Shown here: positions 1-6,303 of the stretch, piece after piece
How the letters are laid out: each line of letters starts with the position of its first letter
Numbering within the stretch: the first letter of the stretch is position 1
Assembly: GCA_902795255.1 (NCBI GenBank)
Contig: CADBKS010000129.1
Span: forward strand, 1 to 9,019
Reading direction: 5' to 3'
From: an uncultured Chloroflexota bacterium
GTDB taxonomy: Bacteria > Chloroflexota > Anaerolineae > Anaerolineales > Anaerolineaceae
DNA: 9,019 bases
Notes under the pieces: generated by a model
Databases searched by the model: none
What the model saw: the letters and a program-made list of their open reading frames with translations, nothing else
Told to the model about the DNA's origin: nothing
Made by a program: the position numbers and the translations under genes

Positions 1-96
1 GATCCCGCTGACATTGCCCCAGGTGAAGATCACAAGGCCGTATTTCGGGAGAAGCAGATTCGCTTCCCATACTTTTTCTTTCAGTTCTTCGAGCAT
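1..96 (-). pseudogene. araD: Second copy of the araD 5' end (partial, runs off the window)
   Basis: On the minus strand an ATG at 96-94 opens a frame that begins [20 protein letters not shown] and continues for 32 codons to the window edge. From codon 3 onward it is identical in DNA to the plus-strand araD. This copy, not the plus-strand one, has the proper translation signals: GAGAGG lies 8 nt before the ATG, and the stop codon of the preceding gene (TGA, 101-99) is 2 nt before it, a layout typical of translational coupling. It therefore shows what the native araD start looks like. I cannot see whether a complete gene lies further left; if the sequence is a fold-back artefact, it does not exist as a separate copy. 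Confidence 0.8.
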
Positions 97-98
97 GA

Positions 99-217
99 TC
101 AGAACCTCTCAATGGCAAGTTTTTCCACATCCAGACAGTTTTTGTAGACTTCGATGAAGCGGTTGAATCCGTCGACTTCATCCGCGTCCGCCATGATGGT
201 GGATGAACTGCAGCCGG
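99..217 (-). CDS. C-terminal fragment of an unrecognised gene preceding araD
   Basis: Thirty-eight minus-strand codons end in [14 protein letters not shown] and a TGA at 101-99. The frame is continuous with the stop 2 nt before the araD ATG, and its last codons overlap the araD Shine-Dalgarno site, so it looks like the real 3' end of the gene upstream of araD in the native operon. The piece is acidic and helical in character ([19 protein letters not shown]). I do not recognise the family from this tail. A pentose kinase or isomerase would be a reasonable neighbour, but nothing in the residues proves it. The open frame continuing beyond 217 is only the antisense of araD and should not be read as part of this protein. 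Confidence 0.5.
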
Positions 218-218
218 C

Positions 219-902
219 GAAGAACTGAAAGAAAAAGTATGGGAAGCGAATCTGCTTCTCCCGAAATACGGCCTTGTGATCTTCACCTGGGGCAATGTCA
301 GCGGGATCGACCGGGAAAGCGGTCTGATGGTCATCAAACCCAGCGGCGTCGAATATGAGGAACTGAAGCCTGAAGATATGGTCGTCGTGGATCTTGCGAG
401 CGGAGAACGGGTCGAAGGGAAATACAAACCCAGCAGCGATACGGCGACCCATCTGGTGCTTTACCGAAGTTTTCCGGATATCGGCGGAGTCGTTCATACC
501 CACAGCAAATGGGCTGTTTCCTATGCCCAGGCAGGGCTGCCAATCCGCCCGCTCGGGACGACCCACGGAGATTATTTTTACGGAGCGATCCCCTGCACCC
601 GAAAGATGACCGATGCGGAGATCCATGGGCAGTATGAGCTTGAGACCGGCAACGTGATCGCCGAAACATTTCGGGATATCGACCCGGACGCGGTCCCGGG
701 TGTTCTCGTGCATTCCCACGGTCCGTTCTCCTGGGGCAGGGATCCGTTCAACGCGGTCCACAACATGATGGTGATGGAGACCGTTGCGGAAATGAACTAT
801 CATGCCGAAATGCTCGATCCGCAGCTTCCGGATATGCAGCAGGCCCTGCTGGATAAGCACTACCTCCGCAAACATGGAAAAAACGCCTATTACGGACAGT
901 GA
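219..902 (+). CDS. araD: L-ribulose-5-phosphate 4-epimerase, start codon missing in this arrangement
   Basis: Class II aldolase / AraD-family, zinc-dependent cytosolic enzyme that interconverts L-ribulose 5-phosphate and D-xylulose 5-phosphate, the last step of L-arabinose breakdown. With the two N-terminal residues supplied by the minus-strand copy the protein would be 229 aa, close to the usual ~231. In that numbering the zinc ligands are His95 and His97 (VVHTHSKW) and His169 (VHSHGPF). Asp120 (THGDYF) and the C-terminal AYYGQ tyrosine, the catalytic pair known from the E. coli enzyme, are also present. Upstream the frame meets a TGA at 204-206. Between that stop and GTG 276 there is no ATG, GTG or TTG and no Shine-Dalgarno site. 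GTG 276 is internal: starting there would remove 21 conserved residues, including the first helix. The body of the gene is intact; only its 5' junction at 217/218 is abnormal. The identification is secure, but expression as drawn is doubtful. Confidence 0.93.
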   Translation, partial: EELKEKVWEANLLLPKYGLVIFTWGNVSGIDRESGLMVIKPSGVEYEELKPEDMVVVDLASGERVEGKYKPSSDTATHLVLYRSFPDIGGVVHTHSKWAVSYAQAGLPIRPLGTTHGDYFYGAIPCTRKMTDAEIHGQYELETGNVIAETFRDIDPDAVPGVLVHSHGPFSWGRDPFNAVHNMMVMETVAEMNYHAEMLDPQLPDMQQALLDKHYLRKHGKNAYYGQ

Positions 903-970
903 CGGACGTTCTGACGGATGAAAACGGTCCGGACCGCAAGACAGTCAGTCAGGGCCGTCACGATACACAT

Positions 971-1010
971 GAAAATTCCCTCCGGTACCGGAGGGAATTT
1001 TCGTTTTATA
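971..1010. terminator. Bidirectional intrinsic terminator between araD and the transport operon
   Basis: Positions 971-1002 form a perfect 32-bp palindrome: GAAAATTCCCTCCGGT followed by its exact complement, giving a GC core with A/T-rich outer stem. On the plus strand it is followed by GTTTTATA; on the minus strand the stem itself ends in TTTTC. It lies 68 nt after the araD stop and 60 nt after the stop of the convergent permease gene, so it can end both transcripts. Confidence 0.85.
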
Positions 1011-1062
1011 CAGGATCTGTCTGAAAAAGTTTCCAGTCTGAACGCTGATGCGGAAATTCCGA

Positions 1063-2286
1063 TCAGGCTTTCTTCCGGAAGGGGATCAGGGACTTCCAGC
1101 TGAAGTTCTGTTTCCCGAGGATATCAAAAGCCACCGCACCGAGCAGTACGACGCCCTTGACGACCTTCTGCCAGTTCGCGTCGATCCCCATCAGGCTCAT
1201 GCCCAGGTTGATGACACCGATCAGCGTGGAACCGATCACCATGCCGAAGACAGAGCCGGCACCGCCGCTGGCCGAAACACCGCCGACCACACAGGCCGAA
1301 ATGGCATCCATTTCGAAGTTGTTGCCCGCCGTGGAGTTGGCTGCCTGCGTTCTTGCCAGGACCATCATCGTCGTCAGGGAGGTCAGGAAAGCCATGTTCA
1401 GGTAAGCCAGGAACATGATCTTATGCGTGTTGACACCGGACATGCGGGCGGCTTCCTTGTTGCCGCCGACCATATAGAAATGACGGCCGAGCGTGGTTTT
1501 TTCCGTGATGAAGCTGTAGATGAGCACCACAACTACGACCCAGACAAGCGGCGTCGGAATGCCGCCTGCGTGCGCGAGCTTCCACATGATCAGGAGGATC
1601 GCCGCGGCAGCCAGGGCGCTCTTCAGCGCGGCGCTTCCGAATGAATCCGCCACATATCCCTTGCGCAGCTTTGTGGCACGTGTGCTGAAGATCACCAGGA
1701 CAGTGATCACCGCGGCAGCAATACCCGCGATCATGCACGGCCAGTTGAAGACTTTCGGCTTTGTACCGAAGATCTTCCCGGTAAAAATACTGATGAAATC
1801 AGCCTTGGACGCGATCGCGATGGAACCGGTTTTTGAATTATTGCTCAGGATCGAAGTACCGAGACCGCGGAAAGCCAGATAACCGGCCAGCGTGGCGATC
1901 CATGGCGGAATATTGATATAAGCAATCAGATACCCCAGCAGACAGCCGTAAGCGATACCGATAAGCAGCATCAGAAGGATCCCGACTCCGGTGCTCATTC
2001 CCTTGTTTACCATCAGCAGGCCGCCGATCGCACCCAATACACAGACAAATGAACCGCAGGACAGGTCGATATTGCCGCCGGTCAGCATACACATCAGCAT
2101 ACCGGTACCCAGAATATAGACATACGCGTTCTGATCGATCAGCGCCTTAAACTGGGCCGGCTGAAAAATGCCGCCCTTCGTCGTGATCATAAAGAACACA
2201 TAAACCAGCACAAGGACAAAAAGCATTGCATTTTTTCTGAGCACGGCAAGCACGGGATTTCCGGATTTTGAAATACTGTTTTCCAT
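1063..2286 (-). CDS. mmsB: Sugar ABC transporter permease, second of two paralogues (MmsB/GguB/XylH type)
   Basis: Integral membrane subunit of the BPD_transp_2 family (RbsC/XylH/GguB), 407 aa, forming the sugar channel energised by the ATPase encoded upstream. It has many hydrophobic segments, starting with residues ~20-37. The family landmark GGNIDLSCGS sits at ~70-79, the cytoplasmic stretch GRHFYMVGGNKEAARMSGVN lies in the last third, and a late motif DAISACVVGGVSASGG follows. It resembles the preceding permease along its whole length (for example MSLMGIDANWQKVVKG against MSIMGIDSNFQRVVKG) but is clearly diverged. The start ATG at 2286 is preceded by AAAGGAGG 10 nt upstream and lies 19 nt after the stop of the first permease gene, so the two are co-transcribed. 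It is the last gene of the operon, ending 60 nt before a terminator. The pair could form a heterodimer, or each could form its own channel. Confidence 0.92.
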   Translation of the reverse strand: MENSISKSGNPVLAVLRKNAMLFVLVLVYVFFMITTKGGIFQPAQFKALIDQNAYVYILGTGMLMCMLTGGNIDLSCGSFVCVLGAIGGLLMVNKGMSTGVGILLMLLIGIAYGCLLGYLIAYINIPPWIATLAGYLAFRGLGTSILSNNSKTGSIAIASKADFISIFTGKIFGTKPKVFNWPCMIAGIAAAVITVLVIFSTRATKLRKGYVADSFGSAALKSALAAAAILLIMWKLAHAGGIPTPLVWVVVVVLIYSFITEKTTLGRHFYMVGGNKEAARMSGVNTHKIMFLAYLNMAFLTSLTTMMVLARTQAANSTAGNNFEMDAISACVVGGVSASGGAGSVFGMVIGSTLIGVINLGMSLMGIDANWQKVVKGVVLLGAVAFDILGKQNFSWKSLIPFRKKA

Positions 2287-2305
2287 ATTGATTCATCCTC
2301 CTTTC

Positions 2306-3475
2306 CTACCGCTTCTGACGCTTTGAAAGCACATCAAACATCACTGCCAGCATCAGCACAAGCCCCTTGACCACACGCTGAAAGTTAGAATCAATGCCCA
2401 TAATGCTCATTCCCTGGTTGATCAGCCCCATCAGCAGGGCACCGATGATCACCCCGGAGATCTTCCCGGTACCGCCGTAAGCGGAAGCACCGCCAATAAA
2501 GCAGGCCGCGATCGCATCCATCTCATACCCCTGGCCGAAGGTCGGCTGGGCACCGGCCGCGCGGGCGACGTTCAGAATCCCCGCGAGTCCTGCCAGAAAG
2601 CCCATGTTCGCGTAAGCGAAAAGGAACACATTGCGGGTATTGACCCCGGAAAGCGCCGTAGCCTTTTCGTTGCCGCCGACCGCGTAAAGGTAACGCCCGA
2701 TGGCCGTTTTGGTCGTTATATAGTTGTAGACAAGCAGGACGATCCCGATCCAGATCAGAACCGTCGGGATCCCCTTGTAGGAGGCCAGTTTATAAGCGAC
2801 CCACAGGATCAGTACGGCAATAATAACCATCCGGACATAATCGCCGGCCACCGAACGGATGATGCCCATACGCTTCTGAACGGAAACCCTGCGGATCTGC
2901 AGCACCGCAAAAACCAGGGCGAGGACAACACCGAATACGATGCAGGTGATATTCAGCCCGGATCCTCCGCCGAGAAAATCAGGAATATAGCAGTCCGCTC
3001 CTCCGCCGAAGATCTTCAGGAAGGTCTGATTGGAGATCGTCTCCGCGTAACCGTTCAGCACAACATTCGAAAGGCCGCGGAAAGCGTACATGCCGGCCAG
3101 CGTCGCGATGAAGGGCGGCACATATACTTTTGCGATCCAGAAACCCTGAAAAGCACCGATCGCCAGCCCGACCAGGAGCATCACCAGAACAGCGAGCCAC
3201 ATGTTCGCGCCGTTTTTCATCATAACGACGCCGATCGCCCCGGTAAAGCAGACGACCGATCCGACAGCCAGATCAATGTTGCCGCCCGTCAGAATACAGA
3301 GCAGCATCCCGGAAGCCAGCACAAATACGTAACCGTTCTGGGAGATCAGGTTGTTGATATTCTGGGGATAAAGGATCCTGCCGCCCGTTGTGATCGAAAA
3401 CAGGACCGCTACAGCGACCAGGGCAAGGACCATGGTATATTTCTTGAGAAAGTTACCGATCGAATTAATGTTCAT
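2306..3475 (-). CDS. mmsB: Sugar ABC transporter permease, first of two paralogues (MmsB/GguB/XylH type)
   Basis: BPD_transp_2-family membrane permease of 389 aa, the partner of the ChvE-like binding protein and the two-domain ATPase encoded just upstream. Visible landmarks are an N-terminal hydrophobic segment (~14-30), GGNIDLAVGS at 64-73, the conserved VPPFIATLAGMYAFRGL stretch, the cytoplasmic GRYLYAVGGNEKATALSGVN at ~260-279, and EMDAIAACFIGGASAYGGTG near 320. I place the start at ATG 3475: it has GAAGGGGGG 7 nt upstream and lies 2 nt after the ATPase stop (TGA 3480-3478). A TTG at 3481 in the same frame would overlap that stop but sits on top of the Shine-Dalgarno site. The tight junction implies coupled translation with the ATPase. 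The sugar transported is inferred from context (xylose and/or arabinose), not from the sequence. Confidence 0.93.
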   Translation of the reverse strand: MNINSIGNFLKKYTMVLALVAVAVLFSITTGGRILYPQNINNLISQNGYVFVLASGMLLCILTGGNIDLAVGSVVCFTGAIGVVMMKNGANMWLAVLVMLLVGLAIGAFQGFWIAKVYVPPFIATLAGMYAFRGLSNVVLNGYAETISNQTFLKIFGGGADCYIPDFLGGGSGLNITCIVFGVVLALVFAVLQIRRVSVQKRMGIIRSVAGDYVRMVIIAVLILWVAYKLASYKGIPTVLIWIGIVLLVYNYITTKTAIGRYLYAVGGNEKATALSGVNTRNVFLFAYANMGFLAGLAGILNVARAAGAQPTFGQGYEMDAIAACFIGGASAYGGTGKISGVIIGALLMGLINQGMSIMGIDSNFQRVVKGLVLMLAVMFDVLSKRQKR

Positions 3476-3477
3476 GC

Positions 3478-5022
3478 TCAATCCCCCCTTCCGGACTGAA
3501 GGATCATCGCCATAATTTTTTCCTGAGTGGCATCAGAGGCATTCATTTCGCCAAGGATCTTACCGGAATTCATGACATAGATCCGGTCGCTCATTCCAAG
3601 GATCTCGGGGAGCTCGGACGAGATCATCAGAACGCATTTTCCGGCCTTCGCCAGGTCATTGATGATGCAGTAGATCTCGTATTTCGCGCCCACATCGATA
3701 CCGCGGGTCGGTTCATCCAGGATCATGATATCCGGATCCGCAAACATCCATTTTGCCAGGAGGACTTTCTGCTGGTTGCCGCCGGAAAGGTTGCCGACCA
3801 GCTGTTCCACGGAAGGCGTCTTGATGCTCAGCTTTTCCCGGTATTCCTGAGCCACGGCATATTCCTTATCGGCGTCGATCACAGAGTGATCCGCAATGGC
3901 CTTCAGGTTGGCAAGGGAAGTATTCACCTTGATCGACTGCGAAAGAACAAGCCCGTTGCCTTTCCGGTCTTCCGTTACATAGGCGATCTTATGTTTGATC
4001 GCGTCAGCCTCGTTTTTCCGCAGTTTGATATTCTTTCCGTTGATCCGCAGTTTACCGCTGCAGTTCACACCGTAGGACTGTCCGAAAATGCTCATCGCCA
4101 GTTCCGTACGCCCGGCACCCATCAGGCCGTAGATCCCGACAACTTCACCTTTGCGGACGTAAAGCGATACATTATTGACGACCTTGCGCTCGGGGTAAAG
4201 CGGATGATGGACCGTCCAGTTTTCGACTTCCATCTCAATATCACCGATCTCCACGCCTTCGCGTTTCGGGAAGCGGTTGGTCATTTCGCGGCCGACCATT
4301 CCCTTAATAATGCGCTCTTCGCTGATCGGTTCCTTCCCGTGATTGTCCAGCGTCTCGATTGTGCTTCCGTCCCGAAGGACCGTAATTTTATCCGCGACAT
4401 ATGCGACCTCGTTCAGCTTATGGGTGATGATGATCATCGTCATCCCCTGTTTCTTGAACTGCAGCATCAGGTCCAGCAATGCCCGGGAATCTTCTTCATT
4501 CAGTGAGGATGTAGGCTCGTCCAGGATCAGCAGTTTTGCCTGCTTGGCCAGCGCTTTTGCGATCTCAACGAGCTGCTGTTTGCCGGTGCCGATGGTTTTC
4601 ACCTGCACCTTTGAACTTTCTGTGAGGCCGACCATTTTGAGGTATTTGTCCGCCTCGGAATAGGTAGTGTTCCAGTCGATCGCGAACTTACTGCCGCGTT
4701 CGTTGCCCAGGAACATATTTTCACCGATCGTCATCTCAGGGATCAATGCGAGCTCCTGATGAATGATCACGATGCCTCTGCGTTCCGAATCCTTGATATT
4801 CGTGAACTGCATGACCTGTCCGTCATAAATGATGTCGCCTTCGTATGTCCCGTACGGATAAATACCGCTCAGGACATTCATGAGCGTGCTCTTTCCCGCT
4901 CCGTTCTCACCGACCAGCGCATGGATCTCTCCGCGTTCCACGCGGAAATTCACGTTGTCGAGAGCCTTCACACCGGGGAAGGTCTTTGTGATATTCTTCA
5001 TTTCCAGCAAAATATCAGCCAT
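3478..5022 (-). CDS. mmsA: Sugar ABC transporter ATP-binding protein with two NBDs (MmsA/GguA/XylG type)
   Basis: Fused double-nucleotide-binding-domain ATPase, 514 aa, the normal size for RbsA/XylG/GguA proteins; it powers monosaccharide import at the cytoplasmic face. NBD1 has Walker [10 protein letters not shown] (38-46), a Q-loop in IIHQE (Gln89), the variant signature [15 protein letters not shown] (~144-158) usual in this family, Walker [12 protein letters not shown] (164-174) and H-loop His201. NBD2 has the degenerate P-loop GLMGAGRTE (~299-307), the EDRKGNGL motif (351-358), canonical signature LSGGNQQKV (412-420), Walker [13 protein letters not shown] (432-443), and ISSELPE where a switch histidine would be. 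This asymmetric pattern is typical, not a defect. The start is taken as ATG 5022 ([17 protein letters not shown]), with AGGAAGGG about 12 nt upstream. An in-frame ATG at 5046 would add eight basic residues and has a poorer site. The gene is separated from the binding-protein gene by a terminator-like hairpin. Confidence 0.95.
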   Translation of the reverse strand: MADILLEMKNITKTFPGVKALDNVNFRVERGEIHALVGENGAGKSTLMNVLSGIYPYGTYEGDIIYDGQVMQFTNIKDSERRGIVIIHQELALIPEMTIGENMFLGNERGSKFAIDWNTTYSEADKYLKMVGLTESSKVQVKTIGTGKQQLVEIAKALAKQAKLLILDEPTSSLNEEDSRALLDLMLQFKKQGMTMIIITHKLNEVAYVADKITVLRDGSTIETLDNHGKEPISEERIIKGMVGREMTNRFPKREGVEIGDIEMEVENWTVHHPLYPERKVVNNVSLYVRKGEVVGIYGLMGAGRTELAMSIFGQSYGVNCSGKLRINGKNIKLRKNEADAIKHKIAYVTEDRKGNGLVLSQSIKVNTSLANLKAIADHSVIDADKEYAVAQEYREKLSIKTPSVEQLVGNLSGGNQQKVLLAKWMFADPDIMILDEPTRGIDVGAKYEIYCIINDLAKAGKCVLMISSELPEILGMSDRIYVMNSGKILGEMNASDATQEKIMAMILQSGRGD

Positions 5023-5079
5023 TTTATTCTTCACCCTTCCTGTCATTTTCCGGGGTCACACCCGGTCCGTCCGTGAAAA

Positions 5080-5107
5080 GATACAGGCGGGAGCCCCCGC
5101 CTGTATC
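5080..5107 (-). terminator. Intra-operon terminator-like hairpin between binding-protein and ATPase genes
   Basis: Read on the minus strand, a perfect 12-bp stem (GATACAGGCGGG / CCCGCCTGTATC) closes a 4-nt loop and is followed directly by TTTTC. It lies 21 nt after the binding-protein stop and 57 nt before the ATPase start. The short U run suggests partial termination, or a 3' stabilising hairpin left after mRNA processing. Either would raise the binding-protein mRNA relative to the ATPase and permease mRNA, as is common in sugar ABC operons. Confidence 0.75.
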
Positions 5108-5128
5108 CTGATATTGGCTTACGCTGAA

Positions 5129-6169
5129 TTATTTCAGCTGGTCTTCGGTGTAGTAACCGGAGTCGATCAGCAGTTCCTTGTAGTTGTTCGCATCAGCGAA
5201 GACCGGAGTGCACAGGAAGGACGGAACAACGATGACGCCGTTGTCGTAATCGGTGGTGTTGTTGACTTCAACTTCTTCACCGGCGAAGATCTGTTTGATC
5301 ATCGTGACGACCTGGGCAGCCAGGGTGCGGGTGTCCTTGAAGACGGACATGCTCTGTTTGCCGGCGATCATGTTCTTGGTGTTGGCGATATCGCAGTCCT
5401 GACCGGTGATGATCGGGTATTCACCGTTGTAGTTGGCGGCCAGAGCGTTCTCGACACCCAGGGCGGTGGAGTCGTTGGAGCAGAGCCAGACATCCACGTT
5501 GGAGCCGTCAGCATAGAAGGAGGACAGGATGTTCTCCGCGCGGTTCTGGGCGGTTTCGGTAGCCCATGCCGGGGTGGCGACTTCGCTGAAATCGGTCTGA
5601 CCGGACTTCACAACGAGCTTGCCGGCATCGATGTAAGGCTGCAGGACATCCATAGCACCGGCGAAGAACAGACCGGCGTTGTTGTCGCCCGGGTCACCGG
5701 CGGTGAATTCGATATTGAACGGGCCTTCGGCGTTGTCGAGATCAAGGGTTTCCTTCACATAGGTACCCTGGATGGTGCCGACACCGTAGTTATCGAACGT
5801 CGCATAATAGTTGACGTTGGGGGATTCCATCAGCAGGCGGTCATAAGCAATGACGACCACATCATTTTCCGCGGCCAGCGCCAGAGCGGAACCGAGGGAA
5901 GAACCTTCGATCGCGGAGATGACCAGAACGTCGCAGCCGCTGTTGATCATGTTCTCGAGCTGGGAAAGCTGGGTCTGAACATCATTGCTGGCGAACTGAA
6001 GATCGACTTCATAACCGGCTTCTTCAAGCTGAGCCTGCATGTTGGCACCATCCTGGTTCCAGCGCTGCAGATCCTTCGTCGGCATGGACACGCCAACCTT
6101 TTCAGCGGATACGACCGAGAAAGACAGGCAGAGCGCCATCACAAGCACCAGTAACAAAAATTTCTTCAT
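5129..6169 (-). CDS. chvE: ChvE-type multiple-monosaccharide-binding protein of the ABC transporter
   Basis: Extracytoplasmic sugar-binding protein of 346 aa (Peripla_BP_4 / periplasmic-binding type I fold). It matches ChvE-family proteins across the chain as I know them: VGVSMPTKDLQRWNQDG at the start of the mature part, QLSQLENMINSGCDVLVISAIEG, VIAYDRLLMESPNVNYYATFDNYGVG, GPFNIEFTAGDPGDNNA, YIDAGKLVVKSGQ, TGQDCD, FKDTR, and the closing GYYTEDQLK. The signal peptide is residues 1-22 (KK, a hydrophobic core, then SVVSA before Glu23). Cys14 is preceded by Leu and does not fit a lipobox, so the protein appears to be secreted rather than lipid-anchored. The start at 6169 has AGGAG 6 nt upstream. 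It is the second gene of the xylA operon, with structured spacers on both sides. Substrate is likely xylose and/or arabinose by context; ChvE relatives also bind galactose, glucose and others. Confidence 0.93.
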   Translation of the reverse strand: MKKFLLLVLVMALCLSFSVVSAEKVGVSMPTKDLQRWNQDGANMQAQLEEAGYEVDLQFASNDVQTQLSQLENMINSGCDVLVISAIEGSSLGSALALAAENDVVVIAYDRLLMESPNVNYYATFDNYGVGTIQGTYVKETLDLDNAEGPFNIEFTAGDPGDNNAGLFFAGAMDVLQPYIDAGKLVVKSGQTDFSEVATPAWATETAQNRAENILSSFYADGSNVDVWLCSNDSTALGVENALAANYNGEYPIITGQDCDIANTKNMIAGKQSMSVFKDTRTLAAQVVTMIKQIFAGEEVEVNNTTDYDNGVIVVPSFLCTPVFADANNYKELLIDSGYYTEDQLK

Positions 6170-6189
6170 ACAATACTCCTTTTGTTTAT

Positions 6190-6228
6190 GACCCTTTCGG
6201 GTTTTAGAGAATGTCCGGAGACATTCTT
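6190..6228 (-). promoter_or_regulatory. Hairpins in the leader of the binding-protein gene
   Basis: On the minus strand, AGAATGTC / GACATTCT (6208-6227) form an 8-bp stem with a TCCG tetraloop. Just after it, ACCC / GGGT (6191-6202) closes a GAAA tetraloop. The first has no U run after it, so a terminator is unlikely. A stabilising 5' structure that shields the downstream binding-protein mRNA, or a processing site, fits better. AGGAG and the start codon follow within 22-30 nt. Confidence 0.5.
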
Positions 6229-6260
6229 TTATAAACTACACACATTTTAATCGAACGCTT

Positions 6261-6299
6261 CATTATGCGAAAGTGGCATAATGCACGTTTTCAAACGTG
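6261..6299 (-). promoter_or_regulatory. Adjacent dyads just after the xylA stop
   Basis: Two abutting inverted repeats start 4 nt after the xylA stop. One is CACGTTT-TC-AAACGTG (6284-6299). The other is CATTATGC / GCATAATG (6261-6268 and 6276-6283) with a 7-nt loop. As RNA they give two stacked hairpins at the xylA 3' end, without a clear U tract. As DNA the 16-bp dyad could be an operator; its TGAAAACG half resembles half of a CcpA cre site, but the other half does not fit. No convincing promoter for the binding-protein gene was found in this spacer, so read-through from xylA is assumed. Confidence 0.5.
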
Positions 6300-6303
6300 A
6301 TAT

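Larger units (their letters stand above)
1..308. repeat. 91-bp perfect inverted repeat flanking a 126-bp spacer at the araD 5' end
   Basis: Positions 1-91 are the exact reverse complement of 218-308; base 92 is the first that fails to match base 217. Both arms are the coding sequence of araD from the last base of codon 2 to codon 32. The spacer (92-217) carries, on the minus strand, the 3' end of another gene, a Shine-Dalgarno site and the araD start codon. The left arm reaches the first base of the window, so its true length is unknown. Perfect identity over protein-coding DNA means the duplication is very recent or artificial. A fold-back chimera at a contig end explains it most simply. An invertible segment is the biological alternative, because flipping the spacer rebuilds the araD start. 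Confidence 0.95.

Noticed and set aside
276..278. GTG as the start of araD
   Set aside because: It is codon 22 of the conserved protein ([11 protein letters not shown]) with no Shine-Dalgarno site. The true start is seen on the minus-strand copy at 96-94.
99..875. Minus-strand open frame covering araD and joining onto the 38-codon tail at 99-217
   Set aside because: From 218 rightward it is the antisense of a well-conserved enzyme gene. Only the last 38 codons have real 3'-end context. The join is produced by the inverted-repeat junction.
5023..5046. Upstream start for the ATPase at ATG 5046
   Set aside because: It adds eight residues not usual in the family, has a weaker ribosome-binding site, and covers the better one used by ATG 5022.
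4880..6154. Plus-strand open frame of 424 codons
   Set aside because: It lies antisense to the chvE gene and the start of mmsA and follows from their codon usage. It has no ribosome-binding site or recognisable motif and would cross an intergenic terminator-like hairpin.
6282..6299. CcpA cre site in the xylA-chvE spacer
   Set aside because: Only the TGAAAACG half matches the consensus; the other half departs at several fixed positions. It is kept as a generic dyad.
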